Source of the DNA: CAMDPA01 sp965223035
Lineage (GTDB): Bacteria > Pseudomonadota > Alphaproteobacteria > Rhizobiales > Hyphomicrobiaceae
Assembly (NCBI GenBank): GCA_965223035.1
Contig: OZ244980.1
Span: forward strand, 1,550,001 to 1,614,000
Direction of reading: 5' to 3'
Length of the DNA: 64,000 nt
This document shows, in pieces, positions 15,716 through 24,420 of the stretch. The notes beneath the pieces are model-generated. The model saw only the letters and a program-made list of their open reading frames with translations, did no database searches and was not told the DNA's origin. Position numbers and translations under genes: made by a program. The number at the start of each line of letters is the position of its first letter. The first letter of the stretch is position 1.

Positions 15716-16786
15716 ATGACCGTTTCGGCCGTACGGCGCCGAACCACGCTGCGCGATGTCGCGGACGCGGCGGGCGTGCATGTGTCGACCGTGAGCCGTG
15801 CGCTCAACCCCGATACCCGCCATTTCATGCGACCAGAGGTGGCGCGGCGCATACTGCAAGCCAGCGCAGCGCTCAACTATCGACCAAACGCCGCCGCCTA
15901 CAGCTTGCGAACCAGGCGCACCAGGACGGTCGGCGTCCTGATCCCGGATATCGCAAACCCCGTATTTCTGCCGATCATTCGCGGCATCGAGGAGGTGCTG
16001 GGTGCGCACGGCTATGTCGCCATCTTGGTCAACACGGATGCGCGGCCCGGTCGCCAGGCCAACCACATTGAGATGCTCACCGCGCGCGGTATCGATGGCC
16101 TGCTGGTGGCCAGCCTGCAACGGCGGGATGCCGCGGTGCGCGAGATCGTCGAAAGCGGGTTGCCCATGGTCGCGGTCAATCGCGAGGTCGAGGAGTGCTC
16201 CGTCGCTTCGGTGATCAATGACGAAGATCGTGGCCTGCGCTTGATCCTGGAGCATCTGTTTAGGCTTGGTCACCGCCGTGTCGCTACGATCGCCGGGCCG
16301 CAAAATCTATCGACCGGCTTTGCGCGCTATCGGGCGTTCCAGCGCCACCGGGCCTCGCTTGGCCTTGAACCGATCGACGCGCTCGAATGCTTCGCGGAAG
16401 GCTGCAATGAGGTGGAAGGCGAGCGAGGTGCCGAACTGCTGCTCAACACCGGCATAGCGCATTCAGCCATCGTTGCGTGCAACGATCGGCTCGCGATCGG
16501 CGCGATATCCGCCCTGAAGCGTCGGGGCTTGGCGTGTCCCATGGAGGTATCGGTGACCGGCTTCAACGACATGCCGTTGGTCGACCGCTTCGAACCATCG
16601 CTGACGACGGTGCGTGTGCAGCAGTATGAGCTCGGCCGGCGGGCGGCGGCACTCCTCGTTGAAAGGATCGAGCACAGCGCGCCCGTCGCTGGCGGTAGCG
16701 TGGTTATGCCGGTTGAGCTCGTGGTTCGCAGCTCAACTGCTCCGGCGCCGTCGGATCATCGCTCGTCATGGTCCCGTGAAAACTGA
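15716..16786 (+). CDS. LacI-family transcriptional regulator
   Basis: The 356-residue regulator has an N-terminal LacI HTH (TTLRDVADAAGVHVSTVSRA) with the hinge helix near residue 55 (NYRPNAAAYSLRTRRT), followed by a periplasmic-binding-protein-like sensor domain starting VGVLIPDIANPVFL. The sensor end VSVTGFNDMPLVDRFEPSLT is typical. The ATG at 15716 has GGGAG eight bases upstream and is the only one fitting the HTH, although the frame is open far upstream. A LacI-type palindrome lies in the divergent promoter. Likely targets are the M24-dehydrogenase operon and perhaps the ring-cleavage dioxygenase downstream. Confidence 0.94.
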   Translation: MTVSAVRRRTTLRDVADAAGVHVSTVSRALNPDTRHFMRPEVARRILQASAALNYRPNAAAYSLRTRRTRTVGVLIPDIANPVFLPIIRGIEEVLGAHGYVAILVNTDARPGRQANHIEMLTARGIDGLLVASLQRRDAAVREIVESGLPMVAVNREVEECSVASVINDEDRGLRLILEHLFRLGHRRVATIAGPQNLSTGFARYRAFQRHRASLGLEPIDALECFAEGCNEVEGERGAELLLNTGIAHSAIVACNDRLAIGAISALKRRGLACPMEVSVTGFNDMPLVDRFEPSLTTVRVQQYELGRRAAALLVERIEHSAPVAGGSVVMPVELVVRSSTAPAPSDHRSSWSREN

Positions 16787-16894
16787 GCTGCGGCATTGGC
16801 GTGATTGGGAGCGTGTTGCCTTTGGCTGAGTTTAGCGCCAGTGTGAAGCCAGCGTGCAACCATTGATGTAGCCAGCAAGGGAAGGTTCAGCGCC

Positions 16895-17899
16895 ATGTTT
16901 CAAAGACTTTTCGGTGGCGAAGGCCGCGCTCCCCTAGACGATGCCGTCGCGCAGCCTAGTGGTGCGAACGGAGGCGGCGAGACTCCCAAGGTGTATGAAT
17001 TGGACTCAAACACGATCACGCAGGCCGTGATCGATCAGATGGCGACGACACAGGATCCTCGCCTGCGGGAGATCATGGAGGCGGCCGTCCGCCACATCCA
17101 TGATTTCGCGCGCGAGGTCAAGCTGAGGCCGGATGAATGGCTGTTTGCCATGGGGTACTTGACCCGCGTGGGCCAAATGTGCACGCCTGATCGCCAGGAG
17201 TACATCCTCCTATCCGACACGCTCGGTTTGTCGGCGCTGGTCAACATGATGCACGACAAGACCGCGTTGGAGCTGGGCACCGACACCAGCCTGCTGGGTC
17301 CGTTCTTTCGTGAGAACGCGCCACGCTTTAACGCCGGTGATCAGATTGCTTCGGATACCTCCGCCGGCGAGATCGCGATTTATGGCAAGGTCGTCAACGC
17401 CAATGGCGAGCCGATCGCCAACGCCGAAATCGGCATCTGGCAAACCGCTTCAGACGGGCTTTATGACATTCAGTCCGCACCTGACGGCGAGATGGATTGC
17501 CGCGGCATCTTTCATTCCGATCAAGACGGCAATTACCTGATCAGAACGGTGCGGGCGCGGGATTACTCGGTTCCGCTGGATGGGCCAGTGGGGGAGATGA
17601 TCATTGCGCAAAAGCGCCATGGCATGCGCCCGGCGCACTGGCACTTTCTGATCAGCGCACCGGACTACCGCGAGCTCGTGACCGCGCTCTATGCCTCCGA
17701 CAGCGCATACTTGGCGAGCGACACCGTGTTTGGTTCGTCGTCCAAGCACCTAGTCGCGTGGGTCCGCGCCAAGGACGAAGGCAGCCCGCTGAAGGGCATG
17801 CCGGCGATCCGCTATGACTTTAAGCTGTCGCGGATGTCGGAGGCCGACAGGGCAACGGGCCGCGTCGGCGCGGACCCGGCCCAGCTCACCGCTCGGTGA
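16895..17899 (+). CDS. Intradiol ring-cleavage dioxygenase (hydroxyquinol 1,2-dioxygenase-like)
   Basis: The 334-residue protein has the N-terminal dimerisation domain of catechol-type intradiol dioxygenases (residues 40-140) and the beta-sandwich catalytic domain with the sequence LGPFFRENAP. The ferric iron ligands are visible as Y190 (DGLYDIQ), Y224 (RDYSVP), H248 and H250 (PAHWHF); the last three have the spacing known from catechol 1,2-dioxygenase. The sequence fits the hydroxyquinol branch, which opens 1,2,4-trihydroxybenzene to maleylacetate, but the substrate is inferred. The first 35 residues are an unusual extension. It follows the LacI gene with 108 bases between. Confidence 0.9.
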   Translation: MFQRLFGGEGRAPLDDAVAQPSGANGGGETPKVYELDSNTITQAVIDQMATTQDPRLREIMEAAVRHIHDFAREVKLRPDEWLFAMGYLTRVGQMCTPDRQEYILLSDTLGLSALVNMMHDKTALELGTDTSLLGPFFRENAPRFNAGDQIASDTSAGEIAIYGKVVNANGEPIANAEIGIWQTASDGLYDIQSAPDGEMDCRGIFHSDQDGNYLIRTVRARDYSVPLDGPVGEMIIAQKRHGMRPAHWHFLISAPDYRELVTALYASDSAYLASDTVFGSSSKHLVAWVRAKDEGSPLKGMPAIRYDFKLSRMSEADRATGRVGADPAQLTAR

Positions 17900-18012
17900 C
17901 CCGGTCATTGCAAGCGGCCAGCCCAGCCGCGCTGGCTGCTTGACGTCAACCACTGGCAGCGCGCGGTGGGATCGCTACCGGCCGCCCGATCTGAGCCCAA
18001 TGGCGTTTGAGG

Positions 18013-18102
18013 GTTGGCTGGCCGATCCCGCTCCCGCCCGGCTACCCAGAACATCATGCCATTGGGTTGCCGGGCGGCAGCGGGCCGGCACCGCTGAACC
18101 GC
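18013..18102. repeat. Family 2 inverted repeat
   Basis: It runs from GCTGGCCGATCCCGCTCCCG through CCCGGC to a mirrored GCCGGGCGGCAGCGGGCCGG. It directly abuts the family 1 element at 18103. Confidence 0.7.
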
Positions 18103-18166
18103 CTAGAGCAACCTGCCTTTGATCGGAATCGGAACGATCCCGATTAAAGGCAGAAAGATGATCTAG
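18103..18166. repeat. Family 1 palindromic element
   Basis: It starts CTAGAGCAACCTG, has the core GATCGGAATCGGAACGATCC followed by CGATTAAAGG, and ends GATGATCTAG. A further partial copy (GTGCCTTGAATGGGAACC) follows at 18190-18207. Confidence 0.85.
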
Positions 18167-18243
18167 GCGGACATGATCGAGATCGGCGTGCCTTGAATGG
18201 GAACCTGAAAGACAGGCGCTTAGGGCAGCGGCGCAATCAAGCA

Positions 18244-19224
18244 TCAGCCACGATAGTGCGAGAATTGGCCGCGCGGGCGAAAGCGCTCCAAATAGGTCGG
18301 CACAACCGATCCCATGGCGTGCGGATCTGGCACGCCGAGCGCGGCCAAGGTGCGCCCTTCATTGATCGCGAGATCGCTGACCACGTTGTCCCAACCCAAC
18401 AGGCGCACCTGGTCATAGGTCAGCGGCCGCAGGCTATTGGGGAGCGGCCAGGTCACCAGCGCCAGCAGCTTGGCCATCCAAAACGGCATGGGCAGGTAGC
18501 CGCGCGATCGACCGATCCATTGCAAGGTCTTGTCCAGCAGCTCACGGAACGTCAGCACCTCCGGACCGCCGATCTCGTAGATCGTTCCCGGCCGCGCTTG
18601 ACCGGCGCAAGCCGCTGCAATCGCGGCTGCCAGGTCGCCGACGAATACCGGCTGAAACCGGGTGCTGCCGCCACCGATCAAAGGCAACAACGGTGACACG
18701 CCGGCCAATGCGGCGAAGCGGTTGAACAGGTCGTCCTCCGGCCCGAAGACGACCGAGGGACGCACGATGACCGCTGGAGGGAATTCGTCCAACACGTCGC
18801 GTTCGCCGACGCCCTTGGTGCGGGCATAGTCGGAGCTGGAGTTGGGATCGGCGCCGATCGCTGAGACGTGCACGAGCCGGTGCGCGCCGGCTGCGCGCGC
18901 GGCAAGCGCGATCTGGCGGGCGCCCTCGTCGTGAATGGCGGTGAAGGTCTGGGGTCCGGCCCGCGCCAGGATGCCGACGCAATTGACCACCGCGCTGGCA
19001 CCTTCCACGGCGCGGGCCACCGAGTCCGGATAGCGCAAGTTGGCTTGTACGGGGTGGATCTGGCCAACCCGCCCCATCGGCTGCAGGTGTCCGGCCAGGT
19101 CCGGGCGGCGGCAAGCCGCACGGATGCGCCACCCGTCCTGCGCCAGCGCGCGTACAGTGTGACGGCCGACAAACCCCGACCCGCCGAACACGGTGATGAG
19201 CTGGTCGCCTCCCGGTGACGTCAT
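18244..19224 (-). CDS. Complex I NDUFA9-subunit-like NAD(P)-binding protein
   Basis: The 326-residue protein is an atypical short-chain dehydrogenase of the NDUFA9/NmrA type, found in alphaproteobacteria as the ancestor-like homologue of the mitochondrial complex I accessory subunit. It has the nucleotide-binding GGSGFVGRHTVRAL, the segment VNCVGILA, VHVSAIGAD, and the late IYEIGGPEVLTF. No catalytic YxxxK of classical SDRs is convincing apart from YARTK. The ATG at 19224 has AGGAGG six bases upstream. It is divergent from the TetR gene (150 bp between starts). Its physiological role in bacteria is uncertain. Confidence 0.88.
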   Translation of the reverse strand: MTSPGGDQLITVFGGSGFVGRHTVRALAQDGWRIRAACRRPDLAGHLQPMGRVGQIHPVQANLRYPDSVARAVEGASAVVNCVGILARAGPQTFTAIHDEGARQIALAARAAGAHRLVHVSAIGADPNSSSDYARTKGVGERDVLDEFPPAVIVRPSVVFGPEDDLFNRFAALAGVSPLLPLIGGGSTRFQPVFVGDLAAAIAAACAGQARPGTIYEIGGPEVLTFRELLDKTLQWIGRSRGYLPMPFWMAKLLALVTWPLPNSLRPLTYDQVRLLGWDNVVSDLAINEGRTLAALGVPDPHAMGSVVPTYLERFRPRGQFSHYRG

Positions 19225-19374
19225 CTGTGCCTCCTGCTCACATCGCCAGCCAATCGCATTGCCGACATATACCGCCGATCCACCAGTTGTGAAGCCGCGC
19301 GTTGAGCGGGGATATACCGCCGCCCGGCGGCCTCGGGGATGCAGCAGCCTAACAGATGCGCTAAACAGCGCACC

Positions 19375-20067
19375 ATGAGCTGGCGAAAGGACGATAGTAG
19401 CGGGCGACGTGGCTATCACCACGGCAATCTGCGCGAGGCGCTGATCGAGGCGGCCCTGGATTTGATCCGGCAAAAGGGTGCGGCTGGCGTGACGTTCGCC
19501 GAAGCGGCACGGAGGGCCGGCGTCAGCACCACCGCACCCTATCGCCATTTTCGCGATCGGGATGCACTGCTCGCTGATGTCGCGCGATGCGGCTTTGAAC
19601 TCTTCTACGCGGTTCTCGAAGCGGCATGGAACCGAGGTCATCCGAGCCCCGATCGCGCCTTCGAAGCGATGGGTAAGGCTTATTTGGCGTTCGCCCGTGA
19701 TCAGCCGGCCTATTATGCGGCGATGTTCGAGTCGGGGATCGCCTTGGACCACACACCCGAGCTGCGCACCGCCGCGGACAACGCGTTCAATTTGTTGCGT
19801 CAAGCCTCCGAGCGGCTGGTGGCCGGCCAGCCGAGCAGCAAGGCCGCTCCCTCGCTGATGGTGGCACTGCACATCTGGGCTTTGGTGCACGGGATTGCCT
19901 CCTTGTACGGTCGCGCCGATGGCGCGCGACGGAAGATCCCGATGAGCCCGGAGGAGCTGTTGGAGGCAGGGGTGCTGATCTACCTGCAAGGCTTAGGCCT
20001 CACGGCGATGGGCGAGCGCGGCGACGAGAACGGCGACGACGTGCCTAAAGCAGCCCCTGAGCGATGA
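19375..20067 (+). CDS. TetR-family regulator with WHG C-terminal domain
   Basis: The 230-residue protein starts with a TetR HTH: GYHHGNLREALIEAALDLI, then GVTFAEAARRAGVSTTAPYR. The C-terminal sensor contains LMVALHIWALVHGIASLYG, the WHG-type signature. Family members with this C-terminus are often repressors of envelope or lipid genes, but no target is shown. The ATG at 19375 is chosen because the family starts 10-15 residues before YHHGNL. It is divergent from the NDUFA9-like gene, which is the obvious candidate target. Confidence 0.92.
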   Translation: MSWRKDDSSGRRGYHHGNLREALIEAALDLIRQKGAAGVTFAEAARRAGVSTTAPYRHFRDRDALLADVARCGFELFYAVLEAAWNRGHPSPDRAFEAMGKAYLAFARDQPAYYAAMFESGIALDHTPELRTAADNAFNLLRQASERLVAGQPSSKAAPSLMVALHIWALVHGIASLYGRADGARRKIPMSPEELLEAGVLIYLQGLGLTAMGERGDENGDDVPKAAPER

Positions 20068-20120
20068 CGGCCGCAGCTCTAAGCCGCTGCGACAGCGGCA
20101 GCAGCACGCGAGAGCCTGCC

Positions 20121-20255
20121 CACCTTTGGCGGAATTGCCGCGCCGGCCGGCGCTCCCGCCCGGCCACACAGACGAGCGTGCCAATGGCTTGGCCGGGCAC
20201 GGGAGCGCGATGGTTCCAGCTCACGATGGTTCCAGCTCACACTGAACACGCGCGC
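20121..20255. repeat. Family 2 inverted repeat with an internal duplication
   Basis: Reverse-oriented copy: GGCGGAATTGCCGCGCCGGC, the arm GCTCCCGCCCGGCCAC, then GGCCGGGCACGGGAGCGCGA. The end segment GATGGTTCCAGCTCAC is present twice in tandem. Confidence 0.8.
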
Positions 20256-20376
20256 TAAAAGTCGCAGCAACCTTTCGCGCGCCATCGTGCGTCTACAACC
20301 GTTAATCGAATTCGCTTGACAACGCGGCGCGATCACCCAACTATGTGAATGTAAATAACATGCACATGAGGCGGTT

Positions 20377-20802
20377 ATGACAGACGTCGTAGCGAAGTTG
20401 GACGATTGGGGCTTGCCGGCGTGGATCGCGACTATGGTCGTTGGCTTTGTCGTGTTTTGGCCGATCGGGCTCGGCATCCTGGCCTATTTGATATGGAGTG
20501 GACGTATGGGTTGTGGAAGAGGCGGCTGGTCACGTTGGAAAGAGCGGACGGAGGCCAGATGGGAGCGCAAGGTTCGCCGCATGAGCGCGACTTTTCCCGC
20601 GAGCGGTAATCGGGCGTTCGACGAGTATCGCGAGGAGACGCTCAGCCGTCTTTATGACGAGCAGAAGGAGTTCAGCCAGTTTCTCGAGCGGTTGCGGATG
20701 GCCAAGGACAAGGCTGAATTCGACCAGTTCATGGCCGAGCGGCGCACCCATCCAAATGCGCCGCCGCCAACGGCGACTTCCGATCCGGCGCCGAGCGCTT
20801 GA
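20377..20802 (+). CDS. DUF2852 domain-containing membrane protein
   Basis: The 141-residue protein belongs to DUF2852, common in Hyphomicrobiales. It has one or two hydrophobic segments at 15-42 (WIATMVVGFVVFWPIGLGIL) and a long charged C-terminal helix region containing NRAFDEYREETLSRLYDEQKEF, which is the most conserved part of the family. Function is unknown. A TTGACA lies at 20316-20321 ahead of it, but the spacing to TATGTG is long. A strong terminator hairpin follows at 20836-20862, so it is probably monocistronic. Confidence 0.85.
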   Translation: MTDVVAKLDDWGLPAWIATMVVGFVVFWPIGLGILAYLIWSGRMGCGRGGWSRWKERTEARWERKVRRMSATFPASGNRAFDEYREETLSRLYDEQKEFSQFLERLRMAKDKAEFDQFMAERRTHPNAPPPTATSDPAPSA

Positions 20803-20835
20803 TGGCTTCAGCCAAGATTGTCTACAAGCTGGACG

Positions 20836-20862
20836 GCGGCCCCTCGGGGCCGCGTCTTGTTT
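20836..20862 (+). terminator. Rho-independent terminator after DUF2852 gene
   Basis: A perfect 8-bp stem, GCGGCCCC / GGGGCCGC, with a minimal TC loop is followed by GTCTTGTTTG. It stands 34 bases after the DUF2852 stop codon. Confidence 0.75.
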
Positions 20863-21357
20863 GCGCTTGCAAGCCGGCCAGTCAGATCGGAATAGCTCGG
20901 CCCAAGTGCTTCCCGCCTGAGGCGAAATCGCTGCGCCGGCTCGCTCTTCCAGCCCTTCCACCCAACGCCATGATGTCGTCGGGAGCCGGATGGGGCACCA
21001 AATGGTTTTAGTGACCAGTGGAACGCTTTCAGCCGCCACAATGCGTTGACTTGAGCGCGCGCTTACATCATAGTCCGGCGCTTGCGAAGGCTGCGCGCCC
21101 TCGCGCCAGTGGTGCGCGCCAGTGGTGCACGCCGGTTGTGCTGGTCGAGATGCGCCCGGTGCCGCGATGGTCCGGTGATCTGGCAACGGTATCGCCGATC
21201 GAGGTTATCGCCGATCGAGGTTATCGCCGGTCGAGTTTGTCCTGAAGGTTCGATTGACCTGCCCGTGCCGGGTGGCGCGTTGAGCGAGGTGTTGATCGAG
21301 AAGGTTTGAGGCCCTCACGTGCGATGCGCTCGGGCCTAATTGGGTAGAGGTTTGGCC
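20863..21357. other. Intergenic region upstream of rplU
   Basis: No gene is supported. A degraded family 2-like stretch spans about 20900-21060 (TCCCGCCTGAGGCGAAATCG), and three tandem 16-bp repeats lie at 21190-21237. The promoter and leader of rplU must be within the last part. Confidence 0.5.
21190..21237. repeat. Three tandem 16-bp repeats
   Basis: The unit TATCGCCGATCGAGGT occurs three times; the last copy has two changes (TATCGCCGGTCGAGTT). It lies 120 bases upstream of rplU. Confidence 0.85.
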
Positions 21358-21672
21358 ATGTATGCTGTCATCAAGACCGGTGGCAAACAGTATCGTGTCG
21401 CAGCCAACGACCAATTGGAGGTCGAACGGCTCGACGGCGCGGCCGGTTCGACCGTGGAGTTTGCCGAAGTGTTGATGGTCGGCGAGGGCGATACGGTGAA
21501 GGTGGGCCGCCCGCTGGTCGACGGCGCCAAGGTCACCGCTGAGCTTGTCGAGCAGAAGCGGGGACCGAAATTGATCGCCTTCAAGAAGCGGCGGCGCAAG
21601 AATTCGCGGCGCAAGAAGGGGCATCGTCAAGACCTGACGGTGGTCCGGATAACAGATATTGTTGGGGCTTAG
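21358..21672 (+). CDS. rplU: 50S ribosomal protein bL21
   Basis: The 104-residue protein matches bL21 throughout: MYAVIKTGGKQYRVAANDQL at the start and the RNA-binding KRGPKLIAFKKRRRKNSRRK / KGHRQ region near the end. It binds 23S rRNA near uL20. The ATG at 21358 is the canonical start; the frame is open six codons further upstream. It forms an operon with rpmA, 40 bases downstream, as in nearly all bacteria. Confidence 0.98.
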   Translation: MYAVIKTGGKQYRVAANDQLEVERLDGAAGSTVEFAEVLMVGEGDTVKVGRPLVDGAKVTAELVEQKRGPKLIAFKKRRRKNSRRKKGHRQDLTVVRITDIVGA

Positions 21673-21712
21673 CCGGGGCCGGCACGAGGCGGCGGCAAGG
21701 TAGGACTGCGAT

Positions 21713-21985
21713 ATGGCACACAAGAAGGCGGGCGGCTCCTCACGCAATGGCCGCGATTCCAATCCGAAGATGCTCGGCGTCAAGCGTTATGGCGGAGAGC
21801 GGGTTTTGGCCGGCCACATTCTGGTGCGTCAGCGCGGTACCAAGTGTCACCCCGGCACCAATGTCGGTATGGGGCGAGACCACACCCTGTTCTCGCTGAT
21901 CGACGGTCAAGTCGAGTTCCGAACCGGCCGCAATGAACGCGTTTACGTTTCGGTGAAACCGCTGGCTGTACCAGCGGCCGAGTAG
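21713..21985 (+). CDS. rpmA: 50S ribosomal protein bL27
   Basis: The 90-residue protein is bL27, whose N-terminus reaches the peptidyl-transferase centre. The start MAHKKAGGSSRNGRDSNPK is canonical, without the cleaved N-terminal extension of Firmicutes, followed by RYGGERVLAGHILVRQRGTK. It is co-transcribed with rplU. A strong hairpin with a T-rich tail ends the unit at 22101-22136. Confidence 0.98.
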   Translation: MAHKKAGGSSRNGRDSNPKMLGVKRYGGERVLAGHILVRQRGTKCHPGTNVGMGRDHTLFSLIDGQVEFRTGRNERVYVSVKPLAVPAAE

Positions 21986-22076
21986 GCGGCGAGACCCAAA
22001 ATGGCTCGCCGCGGGGTCACCCGCCTGAAAGCGAGCCAAACGACGCGATGGGTTGACAGGGGCGCTGAGCCCTCAA

Positions 22077-22153
22077 CCAGTCTCCGGCTCCGAAGATTAG
22101 GGCGGCGGGTAACCCCGACCGCCTTTATCTTTGTTTGCGACCGGAGACTGGTC
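22077..22153 (+). promoter_or_regulatory. Inverted repeat spanning a terminator ahead of the acetyltransferase genes
   Basis: ACCAGTCTCCGG at 22077-22088 and its exact inverse CCGGAGACTGGT at 22141-22152 bracket the rpmA terminator hairpin and end just before the next start codon. In RNA the long pairing would include the start region of the first acetyltransferase gene and could alter read-through or translation. Regulation is inference. Confidence 0.4.
22101..22136 (+). terminator. Rho-independent terminator after rpmA
   Basis: The stem GGCGGCGGG / CCCCGACCGCC with one bulge is followed by TTTATCTTTGTTT. It lies about 115 bases after rpmA and before the acetyltransferase genes. Confidence 0.7.
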
Positions 22154-22792
22154 ATGGCCTTTCCGCACCTGTTTCGAGATGACGTGTTTCACCTGGAGAC
22201 CGCCCGGTTGTGGCTGCGGTGGCCACGTGCCAGCGACGCTCTGGCCTTGCACGAGGTCACCGCCGCCGCGGAGGTGGCGGAGATGACCGCCAGCTGGCCG
22301 CATCCGTTGCCCGCTGGTGAAGTGGAGCGGCGCATATTGCACATGCGGGAGGCGTGTGCCGCGGGCACTGGACTGGACTTGGTCATGGTCCGCAAACGTC
22401 GCGTCGATCGCGCGATCGGCGTGATCATGCTTACTGCCCGCGACGAACGCGCGCTCGAACTCGGTTACCTGCTGGGCCCGCCCCATCAGGCCCGTGGTTA
22501 CATGACGGAAGCGGTGTGCGCCGTGGTGCGGGTGATCTTCACGGCGACCCTGTTTGATCGGATCGACGCGTCCAGTCGGATCGACAATGCCGGCTCGCGC
22601 CGGGTGTTGGAGAAGGCCGGCTTCGCACCGGCGCGGCGAACGGCGATGCCCGCGCCGGCGCGCGGCGGATCGGTTGAGGTGGCGCAATTTTGCCTGCGGC
22701 GTGAAGATTGGAAGCAGATCGGTTGCCCGGCGGGCTGGGATCGAGACGGCGGCAAACGCCTGGCGGAGGACCATCATGACGTGTTGGCCTGA
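22154..22792 (+). CDS. GNAT-family N-acetyltransferase (first of two)
   Basis: The 212-residue protein is a RimJ-type GNAT acetyltransferase. It has the opening ETARLWLRWPRASDALALHE, the acetyl-CoA loop region LGYLLGPPHQARGYMTEAV and the late NAGSRRVLEKAGF motif. RimJ-like enzymes acetylate protein N-termini or small molecules; the substrate here is unknown. The ATG at 22154 is chosen over the longer open frame, whose upstream part overlaps the rpmA terminator. It overlaps the next GNAT gene by 17 bases. A pair of GNAT genes between rpmA and obgE is common in Hyphomicrobiales. Confidence 0.9.
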   Translation: MAFPHLFRDDVFHLETARLWLRWPRASDALALHEVTAAAEVAEMTASWPHPLPAGEVERRILHMREACAAGTGLDLVMVRKRRVDRAIGVIMLTARDERALELGYLLGPPHQARGYMTEAVCAVVRVIFTATLFDRIDASSRIDNAGSRRVLEKAGFAPARRTAMPAPARGGSVEVAQFCLRREDWKQIGCPAGWDRDGGKRLAEDHHDVLA

Positions 22793-23360
22793 ACCGCTGC
22801 CGACGCCCCGGCTGGTGCTGCGGACGCCGCGCCAGCACGACGTTGCTCGGGTCGTGCGTGAACTGAGCAATTGGAGCGTCGTGCGTTGGTTGACGCGCGT
22901 GCCATATCCATTTGTGCCCAGACACGCCCGGGTTTGGCTTGACACGGTGGTCAACGATGGCGATCGCCGGTGCGAACGCAACTTCGCGATCGCCCGTCGC
23001 GAACGTCCTGATTGTTTGATCGGCATGCTGTCGTGGCATAACCTGGACCAGCCACGGCCGTCGGTCGGATATTGGCTCGCGCAATCGGCTTGGGGCAAAG
23101 GCTACGCCCTGGAGGCGCTGACGGCCTCGCTCGACTGGGTGGAAGCCTGGCATCCACAGGCGCAGCCGACGGCAACGGTGCTGCCCGGCAATCACCGATC
23201 GATCGGCGTCTTGAAAAAAGCCGGCTTTCGGCGCCAGATCGCCCGGGATATGCATGCCTCGCGCGCGCTCCAACGCAAGGTCGCCGTCGTGCGCTTCACG
23301 CTGGTGCCGGGCCGCCGACAGGCGGCGGCGCCGGACATTGCAGGACACCTCGTGGCATGA
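22776..23360 (+). CDS. GNAT-family N-acetyltransferase (second of two)
   Basis: The 194-residue protein is of the same RimJ-like GNAT type: PTPRLVLRTPRQHDVARVV at the start, VGYWLAQSAWGKGYALEAL for acetyl-CoA binding and GNHRSIGVLKKAGF near the end. It is a divergent duplicate of its upstream neighbour. The ATG at 22776 has GGCGGAGGA ahead of it. It overlaps the preceding gene by 17 bases, and its stop overlaps the obgE start (ATGA), so the three genes are translationally coupled. Confidence 0.9.
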   Translation: MTCWPEPLPTPRLVLRTPRQHDVARVVRELSNWSVVRWLTRVPYPFVPRHARVWLDTVVNDGDRRCERNFAIARRERPDCLIGMLSWHNLDQPRPSVGYWLAQSAWGKGYALEALTASLDWVEAWHPQAQPTATVLPGNHRSIGVLKKAGFRRQIARDMHASRALQRKVAVVRFTLVPGRRQAAAPDIAGHLVA

Positions 23361-24409
23361 AGTTCTTGGACCAAGCGAAAGTCTACGTGCGATCGGGCGA
23401 CGGCGGTGCCGGCTGCGTTTCGTTTCGGCGCGAAAAGTTCATCGAGTTCGGCGGCCCGGACGGTGGCGATGGGGGCAAGGGCGGCGACGTGTGGCTCGCC
23501 TGTGAGGACAGCCTCAACACGTTGATCGACTTTCGCTATCAGCAGCACTTCAAAGCCAAAACCGGGCAACACGGCATGGGGCGCAACCGCACCGGCGCGG
23601 CCGGCGCCGACGTCACGTTGAAGGTGCCGCCCGGGACCGTGGTGTTGGCCGATGATCACGAGACGATTTTGGCCGAATTGACCGAGCCGGGGACGCGCGT
23701 TTGCTTGTTGCGCGGCGGTAACGGCGGGTTTGGCAACGCCCACTTCAAGAGCTCGACCAATCAGGCGCCACGCCATGCCAATCCCGGCCAGCCTGGCAAG
23801 GAAGCGTGGATCTGGCTGCGCTTGAAATTGATCGCGGACGCGGGGCTGATCGGATTGCCCAATGCGGGCAAATCGACGTTGCTTGCCACCGTCTCCGCCG
23901 CTAAGCCCAAAATCGCGGCGTATCCTTTCACCACCTTGCACCCCAACCTCGGGGTCGTGCGCTCCGGCGAAACCGATTTCGTCCTGGCCGACATTCCCGG
24001 CTTGATCGCAGGCGCCCACGAAGGAGCGGGCCTGGGTGCCCGCTTTTTGGGCCATATTGAGCGTTGCCGGGTGTTGCTGCATCTGGTCGACGCCACACAG
24101 GACGACGTGATCGCCGCCTACCGTACGGTGCGTCGCGAACTGCGCGCCTACGGGGCGGGTCTGGACAAACGGAAGGAGATCGTCGCGCTCAGTAAGTGCG
24201 ACGCTCTGGACGAGGAGACGCTGCAAAGCCGCAGCGCGGCGCTGCGAAAGGTGGCGCGAAAGGTGCCGCTGTTGGTTTCAGCTGTGTCCGGAAAAGGCGT
24301 GCCGGAAGCCTTGTTTGCGTTGGCCCGTGAAATCGCCCAAGCGCGCGCAAAAGTGCAGCAGGCAAGTGCACGTGATCGACCCAAGCGGCCCTGGGCGCCG
24401 TCGATTTGA
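23357..24409 (+). CDS. obgE: GTPase ObgE/CgtA
   Basis: The 350-residue GTPase acts in large-subunit assembly and stress control. It has the glycine-rich Obg domain (residues 1-155, starting MKFLDQAKVYVRSGDGGAG) and the G domain with G1 GLPNAGKST, switch II DIPGLIAGAHEGAGLG and the G4-like LSKCD. The C-terminal extension is short. The ATG overlaps the stop of the acetyltransferase gene. In many alphaproteobacteria proB, nadD, rsfS and rlmH follow; here a family 2 repeat and mutM follow instead. Confidence 0.97.
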   Translation: MKFLDQAKVYVRSGDGGAGCVSFRREKFIEFGGPDGGDGGKGGDVWLACEDSLNTLIDFRYQQHFKAKTGQHGMGRNRTGAAGADVTLKVPPGTVVLADDHETILAELTEPGTRVCLLRGGNGGFGNAHFKSSTNQAPRHANPGQPGKEAWIWLRLKLIADAGLIGLPNAGKSTLLATVSAAKPKIAAYPFTTLHPNLGVVRSGETDFVLADIPGLIAGAHEGAGLGARFLGHIERCRVLLHLVDATQDDVIAAYRTVRRELRAYGAGLDKRKEIVALSKCDALDEETLQSRSAALRKVARKVPLLVSAVSGKGVPEALFALAREIAQARAKVQQASARDRPKRPWAPSI

Positions 24410-24420
24410 CTGCCTGAAGG

